A stretch of DNA of 30,772 bases from JBFHNV01 sp965365655 (lineage in GTDB: Bacteria > Pseudomonadota > Gammaproteobacteria > HK1): assembly GCA_965365655.1 (NCBI GenBank), contig CBDUCN010000016.1, positions 1-30,772 on the forward strand. The letters are read 5' to 3'. Of this stretch, positions 8,268 through 16,649 are shown piece by piece. Position 1 is the stretch's first letter, and each line of letters begins with the position of its first letter. Made by a program: the position numbers and the translations under genes. The notes below the pieces were generated by a model. The model was given only the letters and a program-made list of their open reading frames with translations. It ran no database searches and had not been told where the DNA came from.

Positions 8268-9059
8268 TCAGTCGTGCGATACACCCAGGTAGGCGTCGAT
8301 CACCTCCTGGTTCGTGCGCACCTCGTCGGGGGTGCCGTCGGCGATCTTGCGTCCGTAGTCCAGCACCACCACCCGGTCCGACAGGTCCATCACCACGCCC
8401 ATGTCGTGCTCGATGAGCACGATGGTGGTGCCGAACTCGTCGTTCACGTCGAGGATGAAGCGGCTCATGTCCTCCTTCTCCTCGGTGTTCATGCCCGCCA
8501 TGGGCTCGTCGAGCAGCAGCAGCTCCGGCTCCGCCGCGAGCGCCCGGCCGAGCTCCACGCGCTTCTGCAGCCCGTACGGCAGCGTGCCCACCGGCGTCTT
8601 GCGGATGGCCTGGATCTCGAGGAAGTCGATGATGCGCTCGACGAAGGCCCGGTGCTCGAGCTCCTCGCGCCGGGCCGGCCCCAGGTACAGCGCCTGCCAC
8701 AGGAAGTTGACCTTCATCTTCAGGTTGCGCCCGGTCATGATGTTGTCGAGCGTGGTCATGCCGCGGAACAGCGCGATGTTCTGGAAGGTGCGGGCGATTC
8801 CCTGGGCCGCGGCCTCGTGGGTGCGCATCTGCGAGCGCTTGCGGCCCTTGTAGGTGATGGTGCCCTGCTGCGGGTGATAGAAGCCGTTGATGCAGTTCAG
8901 CATCGAGCTCTTGCCGGCGCCGTTGGGGCCGATGATCGCGCGGATCTCGCCTTCGCGGACGTCGAAGCTGACGTCCTGGATCGCCTTCACGCCGCCGAAG
9001 GAGAGGCTGATGTTGTCGACGTCGAGGATGACGTCGCCGCTTTTGCGCTCTCGGGTCAC
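8268..9059 (-). CDS. livG: Branched-chain-type ABC transporter ATP-binding protein LivG
   Basis: Cytoplasmic ATPase, 263 residues. Walker A is GPNGAGKSS (about residues 40-48), Walker B is LLLLDEPMAGMN, and the switch histidine lies in VLIEHDMGVVMDLSD. The ABC signature is not LSGGQ but LPYGLQKR, the variant usual for LivG proteins of acid-type Liv systems. The insertion between Walker A and signature (LKMKVNFLWQALYLGPARRE) is also LivG-like. The start is a GTG at 9059, 27 bases downstream of the acyl-CoA ligase stop. Confidence 0.94.
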   Translation of the reverse strand: MTRERKSGDVILDVDNISLSFGGVKAIQDVSFDVREGEIRAIIGPNGAGKSSMLNCINGFYHPQQGTITYKGRKRSQMRTHEAAAQGIARTFQNIALFRGMTTLDNIMTGRNLKMKVNFLWQALYLGPARREELEHRAFVERIIDFLEIQAIRKTPVGTLPYGLQKRVELGRALAAEPELLLLDEPMAGMNTEEKEDMSRFILDVNDEFGTTIVLIEHDMGVVMDLSDRVVVLDYGRKIADGTPDEVRTNQEVIDAYLGVSHD

Positions 9060-9086
9060 AGGCGTCTACTTCCCGAGAGCGTCCGC

Positions 9087-11039
9087 TCAGCCCGCCCGGG
9101 CGACCGGGGCGTGCACCTTCGCATCGCGGATCACGACGTCGCCGCTGATCGTGCTCTTGCGGCCGTCCTCGTAGCTGACCTCGATGTCCATGCGGCAGCG
9201 ATCCGCATCGGAGTACAGCGCGTCGATCAGCGCAGCGTAGCGCTCGGACACGGTGCGCCGGCGCACCTTGCGCGTGCGCGTGAGCTCGCCGTCGTCCGCG
9301 TCCAGCTCCTTCGGCAGGACCAGGAAGCGCCTGATCTGGGAGTTCGAGAGCTTCTCGTCGCCCGCGAGATCGGCGTTCACCTTCTCCACGCACGCCTGCA
9401 CCATGTCCTGCACCTCGGACCGCGCGGCGAGCTCCTGGTAGCTCGCGTACGGGATCCCGCGGCGCTCGGCCCAGCTTCCGACGGCCTCGAGATCGATGTT
9501 CACGAAGGCCGCGACGTGGTCACGCTCGTGGCCGAAGGCCACCGCCTCGCGGATCTCGGGGAAGAACTTGAGCTTGTTCTCGATGTACTTGGGCGCGAAC
9601 ATCGAGCCGTCGTTGAGGCGGCCCACGTCCTTCGCGCGGTCGATGATCTTGAGGTGCCCGTCCTCGTCGAAGAAGCCCGCATCGCCGGTGTGCACCCAGC
9701 CGTCGGCGGTCTTCGTCTCCGCGGTCGCCTCGGGGTTCTTGAAGTACTCCTGGAACACGCCGGGGCTGCGATACAGCACCTCGCCGTTGTCGTCGATGCG
9801 GATGTCCACGCCCGGCGCGGGCTTGCCCACCGTGTCCGGCTTCACCTGCCCGTTGGGCTGCATGGTCACGAACACCGCCGCCTCGGTCTGGCCGTAGAGC
9901 TGCTTGATGTTGATTCCGAGCGAGCGGTAGAACTCGAAGATCTCGGGCCCGATGGCCTCGCCGGCGGTGTACGCGATGCGGATGCGTGACAGGCCCAGGG
10001 TGTTCTTCAGCGGCCCGTAGACCAGCACCTCCCCGACGCGGTAGAGCAGCCTGTCCCAGGCGCCGACGGGGCGCCCGTCCAGGATGTCCACGCCGACGCG
10101 GCGCGCGTGGTCCATGAAGTAGCGGAACAGCCGGCGCTTGATCGCGCTCGCGTCCTCCATGCGCACCATCACGTTGGTGAGCAGGTTCTCGAAGATCCGC
10201 GGCGGCGCGAAGAAGAACGTGGGCCCGATCTCGTTCATGTCCTGCATCACGGTGGCACTGCTCTCCGGGCAGCTGACGCAGAAGCCGGCAACGAAGGACT
10301 CGCCCACCGAGAAGATGTTGTCGCCCACCCACGCCATGGGCAGGTAGGCCAGCGACTCGTCGTTCTCGTTCAGCCCGTCGAACTCGGCGGCATTGCGCGC
10401 GGTGACGAGGATGTTGTCGTGGCTGAGGATCACGCCCTTCGGGCGCCCCGTGGTGCCCGAGGTGTAGAGGATGATCGCGGTGTCGGTGCCGGCGCCCTTC
10501 GCGACCTCGGCGGCGAAGAACTCGGGGTTCGCGGCGTCGAACTCGCGCCCGCGCGCCTGCACCGAGTCGTAGGAATGCAGGAACGGCTGGTCGTAGTGGC
10601 GCATGCCTCGATCGTCGTCGAAGACGACGGCCTCGAGCCGCGGGCAGCGATCCTTGATCTGCAGCAGCTTGTCGACCTGCTCCTGGTCCTCGACCACCGC
10701 GAAGCGCACCTCGGCGTGCTCGAGGACGTACTGCGTCTCCTCGGCCACCGAATCCTGGTACACGGGCACGGGCACGCCGCCCAGCGACTGGGCGGCGACC
10801 ATCGAGGCGTACAGGCGCGGGCGGTTGTCGCCGATGATCGCGAGCTTGTCGCCGCGCTTGAATCCGAGCGCCGCGAGGCCGCACGCGAGCGCGCGCACCT
10901 GGTCCCGGTACTGCGCCCAGGTCCAGGACTGCCAGATACCGAATTCCTTCTCGCGGATCGCATGCCGATCGCGAAACCGCTCGGCGCGATCGATCAACAG
11001 CTTGGGAAAGGTGTCCAGGCCGCCGGCATCAGCAGGCAT
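9087..11039 (-). CDS. AMP-dependent long-chain-type acyl-CoA synthetase
   Basis: A 650-residue adenylate-forming ligase that would activate a carboxylic acid to its CoA thioester. It contains the P-loop YTSGTTGRPKG (near residue 195), YGQTEAAV, the adenylate-binding TGDAGFFDEDGHLKIIDRAKD region, and a C-terminal domain lacking the usual PRTxxGKxxR; TRTRKVRR occupies that region. Overall it resembles the FadD15/long-chain branch. ATG 11039 is preceded by GGAGGA about ten bases upstream. First gene of the liv operon, so import by LivKHMGF and CoA trapping by this enzyme or the PaaK-like enzyme at the operon's far end may be coupled. Substrate not determined by sequence. Confidence 0.92.
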   Translation of the reverse strand: MPADAGGLDTFPKLLIDRAERFRDRHAIREKEFGIWQSWTWAQYRDQVRALACGLAALGFKRGDKLAIIGDNRPRLYASMVAAQSLGGVPVPVYQDSVAEETQYVLEHAEVRFAVVEDQEQVDKLLQIKDRCPRLEAVVFDDDRGMRHYDQPFLHSYDSVQARGREFDAANPEFFAAEVAKGAGTDTAIILYTSGTTGRPKGVILSHDNILVTARNAAEFDGLNENDESLAYLPMAWVGDNIFSVGESFVAGFCVSCPESSATVMQDMNEIGPTFFFAPPRIFENLLTNVMVRMEDASAIKRRLFRYFMDHARRVGVDILDGRPVGAWDRLLYRVGEVLVYGPLKNTLGLSRIRIAYTAGEAIGPEIFEFYRSLGINIKQLYGQTEAAVFVTMQPNGQVKPDTVGKPAPGVDIRIDDNGEVLYRSPGVFQEYFKNPEATAETKTADGWVHTGDAGFFDEDGHLKIIDRAKDVGRLNDGSMFAPKYIENKLKFFPEIREAVAFGHERDHVAAFVNIDLEAVGSWAERRGIPYASYQELAARSEVQDMVQACVEKVNADLAGDEKLSNSQIRRFLVLPKELDADDGELTRTRKVRRRTVSERYAALIDALYSDADRCRMDIEVSYEDGRKSTISGDVVIRDAKVHAPVARAG

Positions 11040-11174
11040 TGCCTCACGCTCCTCCGGGTCGAGACGGGCTTCTGCGAGCCCTTGAACTCGTCGGCACGGC
11101 CGGACCGCGACCGCGTCACGCGGCGCGTCCACCCGTACATGCGACCCGCATTGTGGGTGGAGTCGGTGCGGCAA

Positions 11175-13472
11175 TCAAGCGCTCAGGCGGTGCGTCCTCA
11201 CGGCCGGGCCGGCGCGTCCGACGCACCAGTCGCGGTTCCACTCGCGCAGCTCGTCGCCCGGCATCGGCGGCGCGATCGCGAAGCCCTGCGCGGAGTCGAA
11301 GCCGAGCCGGGTCACCATCTCGAGGCACTCCTCGTCGCCGACGCCCTCGGCCACCGCGTGCACGCCGAGACGGCGCGCGAGCGCGACGCTGGACTCCAGG
11401 ATCACCCGCGAGGTGCGCTCCTCGACCGCGGAGACCACGAACGACCGGTCCACCTTGAGCTCGGTGAACGGGATGTAGCGCAGCCGGTCCAGGCTCAGGC
11501 TGCCGGTGCCGAAATCGTCCAGCGACACGCCCACCCCGCGCAGGCGCAGCCGCGCGAGCACCTCCACCGGCACGCTGGGGTGGCGCTGGAAATCGAGCTC
11601 CGCGACCTCCAGCACGACGTCGCCGGGGTCGACGCCCTCCTCCTCGGCCAGCGCGACCAGGCGCTGCGGAAGATCCAGACGCGCCAGCGACGCGGCGAAC
11701 ATGTTCACGCTGAGCGTGCACGGCAGGCCGCTCGCGCGCCAGCGCCCGGCCTGCGCCAGGGCCTTGCGCAGCACCTGGTCGCTGAACGCGTCGGCCAGCC
11801 CCAGCGCCGCGACCCGCTCGACCAGCGCACCCGCCGGCAGGCAGCGCCCGTCGGCGCCCGGCCAGCGCACCAGCGCCTCGGCGCCCAGCAGCTCGCGCTC
11901 GCGCAGGTCCACCTTCGGCAGGTACACGAGGTCCAGCACGTCGCCGGCGATGCCGTCGCGAAGCTCGGCGTCGCCGATCTCCAGCGCCGCCCCGCGCGGT
12001 CCGTCGCGGACCGTCGGCGAGACCAGGTCCAGGCGCGCCAGCACCCGCGACAGCGCGTCCGGGGTCACGGGCTTGCGCACGCTGCCGAGCATCGTCAGAC
12101 CGTGGCTGCTGGCCAGGTGCTCCACCGCGCTCAGCATGCGCTCGTCGCTGTCGCCCAGCAGCACCAGCGACGCGCGCACGCTGCGCTCCGCGAGGTGGCG
12201 CAGCAGCTCGATGCCGTCCATCGGCGCCATGTCCAGGTCGCACAGCACCACGTCGGGCACCGCGCGCGCGTCGTCGAAGCGCGCCAGCGCCTGCGCGCCG
12301 TCCGCGGCCTCGTCCACCCGTGACGCGCCCAGGTTCTCCAGGACGCGGCGGGTGAGAGTGCGCGCGCCGCGCTCGTCGTCGACGACCAGCATGCGCCGAT
12401 CCAGGTACTCGCGGTCCAGCACCACCGGGCTGGTCGCCGTGGTGGCCTCGAAGTCCGCGGTGCCGGCGGACACGGAACGGCTCTCCGCGGCCCGCGGCCC
12501 CGGCACGGCCGCGGTCGCGTTGCGGTCCAGGGCCTCGGTGCGCACCTCCGGGCGGTGCTCCTGGCGCGAGTCGTGGTCGGGGAACATCGCGCGCCACTCC
12601 TCCACCGACTGCGGGCGCGCCTCGACGCGGAAGGCCAGTCCGCGGTCCACCGCCTCCAGGATCGGTCGGGAGAAGCGGCCCTCTGCACACTCCACCGCCG
12701 GCAGCAGCGGGTCGGGCTCGCCCTCCAGCAGGCACATGCCTCGGGTCAGGGCGTCGCTGGGCGGCCCGCCGGTGATCACGTGATACAGCGTCGCGGCCAT
12801 CGCGTAGATGTCCGACCACGGGCCCTGACGCTGCTCGTTGCCGGCGTCGTACTGCTCGAACGGCGCATAGCCCCGGGACACGATGGCGGTGAGCTCGGTG
12901 GACTCGCCGGGATGCGGGCGCCGCGCCGAGCCGAAGTCGATCAGCACGGGTCCCAGCCCCGGGCGCAGCAGGATGTTGTTGGGCTTGATGTCGCGGTGGA
13001 TGAAGCCCGCCCCGTGCACCATCGCGAGGCCGTCCAGCACCGGCAGGCACAGGTCGAGCAGGTCCGCGTCGTTGCGGATGGCGTCGGCGCGGATCGCGCG
13101 CCCGAGGCTCTCGCCGCGCTCGAGCTCCATGACCATGAACGCGGTGCCCAGGCTCTCGAACACGCTGAGCACGCGCACGATGTGGGGGTGGCGGAAGCGC
13201 GCCAGCAGGCGCGCCTCCTCCAGGAAGCGCTGCAGCCCCCAGCGGAAGAACTCGGGCTCGGTATCGGGGCCCGGCAGCACCTGGTGATCCGGCCCGCGGT
13301 AGACGTGGCTCTTCGGAAAGTACTCCTTGATGGCCACCGACTGGTTCAGGTTCGTGTCGCGGCCGAGGTACGTGATGCCGAAGCCGCCGTCCCCGAGCAG
13401 GGACTGAAGCTGGTACCAGTGCAGGCAGTAGCCTGGAGGCAGCACGTCGTCTGGATTGAGGCCCATGGGCAT
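11175..13472 (-). CDS. Ser/Thr protein kinase-receiver-EAL phosphodiesterase fusion
   Basis: A 765-residue three-domain signalling protein. Residues about 15-300 are a Hanks-type kinase: glycine loop GDGGFGITY, VAIKEYFP lysine (K49), HRDIKPNN (159-161 for HRD), DFG (179-181) and RGYAPFEQY activation/P+1 segment. Residues about 360-482 are a receiver domain with VVDDE, phosphoacceptor D412 in CDLDMAPMDG and conserved KP (K467). Residues about 504-741 are an EAL domain for c-di-GMP hydrolysis. The catalytic set looks intact: EALVRW (E532), SVN, LEVAE, DDFGTG, LKVDRSF, AEGV and AQGF. No GGDEF and no membrane segment are seen, so it is probably cytosolic. ATG 13472, preceded by GGGGGA, was chosen; an ATG at 13466 also fits. 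A longer reading to 13619 would run into the palindrome and is unlikely. Confidence 0.92.
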   Translation of the reverse strand: MPMGLNPDDVLPPGYCLHWYQLQSLLGDGGFGITYLGRDTNLNQSVAIKEYFPKSHVYRGPDHQVLPGPDTEPEFFRWGLQRFLEEARLLARFRHPHIVRVLSVFESLGTAFMVMELERGESLGRAIRADAIRNDADLLDLCLPVLDGLAMVHGAGFIHRDIKPNNILLRPGLGPVLIDFGSARRPHPGESTELTAIVSRGYAPFEQYDAGNEQRQGPWSDIYAMAATLYHVITGGPPSDALTRGMCLLEGEPDPLLPAVECAEGRFSRPILEAVDRGLAFRVEARPQSVEEWRAMFPDHDSRQEHRPEVRTEALDRNATAAVPGPRAAESRSVSAGTADFEATTATSPVVLDREYLDRRMLVVDDERGARTLTRRVLENLGASRVDEAADGAQALARFDDARAVPDVVLCDLDMAPMDGIELLRHLAERSVRASLVLLGDSDERMLSAVEHLASSHGLTMLGSVRKPVTPDALSRVLARLDLVSPTVRDGPRGAALEIGDAELRDGIAGDVLDLVYLPKVDLRERELLGAEALVRWPGADGRCLPAGALVERVAALGLADAFSDQVLRKALAQAGRWRASGLPCTLSVNMFAASLARLDLPQRLVALAEEEGVDPGDVVLEVAELDFQRHPSVPVEVLARLRLRGVGVSLDDFGTGSLSLDRLRYIPFTELKVDRSFVVSAVEERTSRVILESSVALARRLGVHAVAEGVGDEECLEMVTRLGFDSAQGFAIAPPMPGDELREWNRDWCVGRAGPAVRTHRLSA

Positions 13473-13601
13473 GTCCCCCGCGCCGCCCCGGAGGGCCGCG
13501 GGGACTCGCGGTGTCGCGGACGATACCCGGGTGATCGGCCGCAGCGGCCCGGAACTTGAGGCAGCGGCGGGCGGCTCACCCGCCACGGGACGGGAAAGTG
13601 G

Positions 13602-13687
13602 AAAAGGGGGACAGTTCACCCATTACGTGAGAAGGGGATAGGCGCGCCCAGTGCAGTGGGCCGTAACTGGTGAACTGTCCCCCTTTT
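13602..13687. repeat. 86-base palindromic element with 19-bp perfect inverted repeat
   Basis: The arm AAAAGGGGGACAGTTCACC (13602-13620) is repeated inverted without mismatch at 13669-13687. After a two-base internal loop the stem resumes with TTACG/CGTAA (13623-13627 / 13662-13666). The loop of about 34 bases holds GGCGCGCC, itself palindromic. It lies 17 bases downstream of the SDR stop and 130 upstream of the kinase gene. It resembles dispersed GGGGACAG-type repeats seen in proteobacterial genomes, some linked to REP-associated transposases; that link is recollection. It may also serve as a terminator for the SDR gene. Confidence 0.75.
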
Positions 13688-13703
13688 GCCCCCTTTTACC
13701 CGG

Positions 13704-14468
13704 TCACTTCGGCTGCATGCGGATCGCGCCGTCGAGGCGGATCACCGAGCCGTTGAGCATCGCGTTCGAGATCACGTGGCCGACGAGCTCGGCGAACTCC
13801 GCGGGCCTGCCGAGGCGCGCCGGAAACGGGACCTGGGCGGCGAGGCTGTCCTGGACCTCGCGCGTGAAGCCGAGCAGCATCGGCGTCTCCATCAGCCCCG
13901 GCGCGATCGTGACCACGCGTGTCCCGATGCGCGCCAGCTCGCGGGCCGCCGGCAGGGTGAGGCCCACGATGCCGCCCTTGGACGCCGCGTAGGCGCACTG
14001 GCCGATCTGGCCCTCGAACGCGGCGATCGACGCGGTGTGGACGATCACGCCGCGCTCGCCGCTGTCGTTGACCGGCTCCAGGCCGGCGAGGCCGGCCGCG
14101 ACCAGCCGCATCAGGTTGAAGCTGCCGACCAGGTTGACCTCGATCGCCTTCGTGAAGTCCGCGAGCGGCATCGGCCCGTCACGGCCGACGATGCGCTTGC
14201 CGGGCGCGATGCCGGCACAGTTGACCAGGATGCGCGCGGGACCGTGCGCCGCCGTCGCGTCGGCCACGGCGGCCTCGGCGCTGGCCGCGTCGCTGACGTC
14301 ACACGCGACGGCGAGCCCCCCGAACTCCGAGGCCACCGCCTCGGCCGCCTCCAGGTTCAGGTCCAGCGCCGCGACCCGCGCACCGCGCGCGGCCAGGAAG
14401 CGGGCGGTGGCCGCGCCCATCCCGGACGCCGCTCCGGTGACGATGGCGGAATGTCCGTCGATGTCCAT
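13704..14468 (-). CDS. SDR-family 3-hydroxyacyl-CoA dehydrogenase-like oxidoreductase
   Basis: A 254-residue classical short-chain dehydrogenase. It has the NAD-binding TGAASGMG at residues 11-18, NCAG, and the catalytic Ser in VHTASIAAFEGQ with Tyr-x3-Lys in CAYAASKGG. The segment IAPGLMETPML and the C-terminus GSVIRLDGAIRMQPK match the type II 3-hydroxyacyl-CoA dehydrogenase (HADH2/HSD10-like) group, which oxidises short-chain 3-hydroxyacyl-CoAs. It could act downstream of the CoA ligases in the neighbouring operon, but nothing in the sequence proves this. The ATG at 14468 gives the usual length (about 255); upstream in-frame sequence is Pro/Arg-rich and overlaps an intergenic repeat. Confidence 0.9.
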   Translation of the reverse strand: MDIDGHSAIVTGAASGMGAATARFLAARGARVAALDLNLEAAEAVASEFGGLAVACDVSDAASAEAAVADATAAHGPARILVNCAGIAPGKRIVGRDGPMPLADFTKAIEVNLVGSFNLMRLVAAGLAGLEPVNDSGERGVIVHTASIAAFEGQIGQCAYAASKGGIVGLTLPAARELARIGTRVVTIAPGLMETPMLLGFTREVQDSLAAQVPFPARLGRPAEFAELVGHVISNAMLNGSVIRLDGAIRMQPK

Positions 14469-14567
14469 GCGCGCGCTCCCGGGCTGCGTTGAAGAGGGCG
14501 GGAAGATGCCGCAAGGGCTCCGCCCCCGCAACGGCAGGCCGCGCGCAGCGGCATTGGTGTTCGGATA

Positions 14568-14673
14568 GGCCGGTCCGGTGCGGGTCGCGGGGACCGTCGG
14601 CCGCAGGGATGCGGCCGGCGAGCTTACAGGGATGTATTCACAGCGTGTCCCCGCGGCCCGTGCCGGGCCGGCC
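14568..14673 (+). ncRNA. Candidate structured RNA or dispersed element with two GGGA-loop hairpins
   Basis: The 312-base gap between 14469 and 14780 contains this 106-base foldable element. A closing stem of 27 bp (14568-14594 with 14647-14673) has 23 Watson-Crick and 4 G-U pairs. Inside, an 11-bp hairpin (14595-14605 / 14610-14620) and a shorter one (TACA/TGTA, 14625-14636, extendable via GCT/AGC) both carry a GGGA loop in a CAGGGATG context. All five wobble pairs work only if the plus strand is transcribed. TACAGGGATGT matches the core of the CsrA SELEX consensus (RUACARGGAUGU). Flanking genes are on the minus strand, and no clear promoter is visible. It may be a dispersed repeat rather than a functional RNA. 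I see no gene in the rest of the gap. Confidence 0.45.
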
Positions 14674-14780
14674 ACCCCCCGGGACCCCGCTAACCGATCA
14701 CGAATGCGGGCAGCGGGGGCCGGGAGGAGCGGCGGGCGCACCGGCGCCGAGCGGTCGCCGCGCCCGGGCGCGCCGCGCCG

Positions 14781-15386
14781 CTACCCGGGCGCGTCGCGCA
14801 GGAAGCGCCGGTGCAGCTCGCGGAAGGTGTCGGTGGCGCCGCGCCGCGCCCACTCGAAGATCAGCATCTCGCGGCTCACCAGGGTGATCCCGGCCTCGCG
14901 CATGCGCGCGAGCGCCAGCGCCCGGTCGTCCTCCGTGCGGCTGCCCACCGCGTCCGCGACGAGCAGCACCCGCAGGCCGTGCGCGCGGGCCTCGAGCGCC
15001 GTCTGCATCACGCACACGTGCGCCTCCATGCCGGCGACGACGAGCGTGCGGCGCGGGGAGTCCAGCAGCGCGTCGCGCAGCGCCGGCTCCGCGACGCACG
15101 AGAAGTGATCCTTGCGCAGCACCTCGTCGTCGCCGACCAGCGCGCGCAGCGCCGCCACCGTCCCGCCGATGCCCTGCGGGTAGTGCTCGGAGACCAGCAC
15201 CGGGACCCCGAGCACCCGCGCCGCGCCGAGCAGGTTCGCGGCGCGCGCGACCACCGCGTCGCCGCCGGCCACGTGCGGCACGAGGCGCTCCTGGCAGTCC
15301 ACGACCAGCAGGCGGCAGTCCGCGGCGCGCGCGAGCGCCGGCTGACCGGCCGTCGCGTGCCGCGACGGCCCGCCGGATGCGATCAC
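14781..15386 (-). CDS. Isochorismatase-family cysteine hydrolase
   Basis: A 201-residue alpha/beta hydrolase of the isochorismatase/nicotinamidase superfamily. The catalytic triad is visible: Asp in LLVVDCQERLVP, Lys in LRKDHFSC, and Cys in AGMEAHVCVMQTAL. The protein lacks the metal-binding histidines expected for nicotinamidases, so it fits the YcaC-like/isochorismatase-like group of unknown substrate. The start is a GTG at 15386 that overlaps the upstream stop as GTGA, indicating translational coupling to the haloacid dehalogenase gene. The tail after SREMLIFEW is about 25 residues and basic. Confidence 0.88.
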   Translation of the reverse strand: MIASGGPSRHATAGQPALARAADCRLLVVDCQERLVPHVAGGDAVVARAANLLGAARVLGVPVLVSEHYPQGIGGTVAALRALVGDDEVLRKDHFSCVAEPALRDALLDSPRRTLVVAGMEAHVCVMQTALEARAHGLRVLLVADAVGSRTEDDRALALARMREAGITLVSREMLIFEWARRGATDTFRELHRRFLRDAPG

Positions 15387-16069
15387 CCGCCGAGGACCAG
15401 CCCCGGCAGCTCGGCCAGGGTCTTCATCTCGGCGTGCGGGCCGTCCGGCAGGCGCTCGCGCTTCTGGCCGAAGCGGTTGCACCAGGCCACCCTGAAGCCG
15501 AAGGTCGCGGCGCCGGCGGCATCCCACGCGTTGGAGCTTTGAAAGCTGACCTGCCCGCGCCCGACGTCGAGCCGCTCCAGCACCTGCTGGTAGACCTCCA
15601 TGTCGGGCTTGTAGATGCCCAGCAGGTCGACCGAGATCACGTCGTCCAGCAGGTGGCCCAGTCCGGCGCTGTCCACCGCCGCCTCCAGCATCGCGGGCGA
15701 GCCGTTGGACAGGATCGCGGTCTGCAACCCCGCGTCGCGCAGGGTCTCCAGCACCTGCGGCACCTCCGGGTAGCAGTCCAGGCCCAGGTACGCGTTCATC
15801 AGGTCCTCGCGCAGCGCGATGTCGCTCACGCCATGGGCGTCCAGCGCGTAGTCCAGGCCGTCGCCGGTGATCTGCCAGAAGTCCACGTAGCGGTCCATGA
15901 TGCTGCGCAGCCACGTGTATTCCAGCTGCTTGGTGCGCCACGTCATCGACACGGCGTCGGCCTTGTCGCCGAGGCGCGCGCGATGACGCCCCACCGCGGA
16001 GTGGACGTCGAACAGCGTGCCGTAGGCGTCGAACACGCAGGCGGTGATGCCGTGGAACCGGGTGGCCAT
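15383..16069 (-). CDS. Haloacid dehalogenase, type II (HAD superfamily)
   Basis: A 228-residue HAD hydrolase of the L-2-haloacid dehalogenase type. Motif I is FDAYGTLFD with nucleophile D14, motif II is ILSNGSP, motif III lysine is in IYKPDMEVY, and motif IV is the diagnostic SSNAWDAAGAATFGF. These SSNxxD and FDAYGTLFD signatures separate type II dehalogenases from phosphatases. The family removes halide from short 2-haloacids, but many members act on unknown substrates, so activity is inferred from motifs. ATG 16069 begins 5 bases after the HIT gene's stop; the 3' end overlaps the isochorismatase gene by 4 bases. Confidence 0.92.
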   Translation of the reverse strand: MATRFHGITACVFDAYGTLFDVHSAVGRHRARLGDKADAVSMTWRTKQLEYTWLRSIMDRYVDFWQITGDGLDYALDAHGVSDIALREDLMNAYLGLDCYPEVPQVLETLRDAGLQTAILSNGSPAMLEAAVDSAGLGHLLDDVISVDLLGIYKPDMEVYQQVLERLDVGRGQVSFQSSNAWDAAGAATFGFRVAWCNRFGQKRERLPDGPHAEMKTLAELPGLVLGG

Positions 16070-16074
16070 CGGAT

Positions 16075-16500
16075 TCAGTGCTCCATGTTCGCGCGGATGC
16101 GCTCGGCGAGGGCCCCGATGGCGTCCATGTCGCCCGGCGTGAGCCCCCAGTTCATCTTCAGGTCGTCGCCGATGCTGCGCGGCAGCACGTGCATGTGGAA
16201 GTGGAACACGCTCTGGCCCGCGGCCTCGCCGTTGCACTGCACCAGGTTCAGCCCCTCGGGCTTCACGGTGAGGTCCACCGCGCGCGCGACCCGGCGCGCG
16301 GTCGCGATCACGGCGCCTGCGTCGTCCTCCGCAATCTCGTAGAGATTCGGCGCGTGGCGCTTAGGGATCACCAGCGCGTGGCCGTCGTTGGCGGGGTTGA
16401 TGTCCATGAAGGCCAGCGTGCGATCGTCCTGGTACAGCGTGAAGCTGGGGATCTCGCCGGCCGCGATCTTGCAGAAGATGCAGTCCGCGTCAGTGCTCAT
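16075..16500 (-). CDS. HIT-family nucleotide-binding protein
   Basis: A 141-residue histidine-triad protein. The triad is HFHMHVLPR (H100, H102, H104), and CIFCKIAAGEIPS near the N-terminus is the usual zinc-associated C-x2-C start of HinT-like proteins. Family members hydrolyse nucleoside phosphoramidates, AMP-lysine or dinucleoside polyphosphates. The protein is somewhat longer than HinT (about 115) because of a C-terminal helix ending ALAERIRANMEH. A GGAG about 11 bases upstream of ATG 16500 is a weak ribosome site. First gene of a three-gene operon with the dehalogenase and isochorismatase genes. Confidence 0.93.
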   Translation of the reverse strand: MSTDADCIFCKIAAGEIPSFTLYQDDRTLAFMDINPANDGHALVIPKRHAPNLYEIAEDDAGAVIATARRVARAVDLTVKPEGLNLVQCNGEAAGQSVFHFHMHVLPRSIGDDLKMNWGLTPGDMDAIGALAERIRANMEH

Positions 16501-16649
16501 CGATGCTCTCCGGAGTGTGCCCGCGCCCTGCGCGCCGTCGTGCGACCTCGATCCGGTGCCGCAGGCGACAGGCTAACAGGATGGTGAAGAAGCGCGTCCT
16601 GCGCTTCCTCGCCTCGCTGCGCCGGAGACGCGCGCTGCGGCGGATACGG

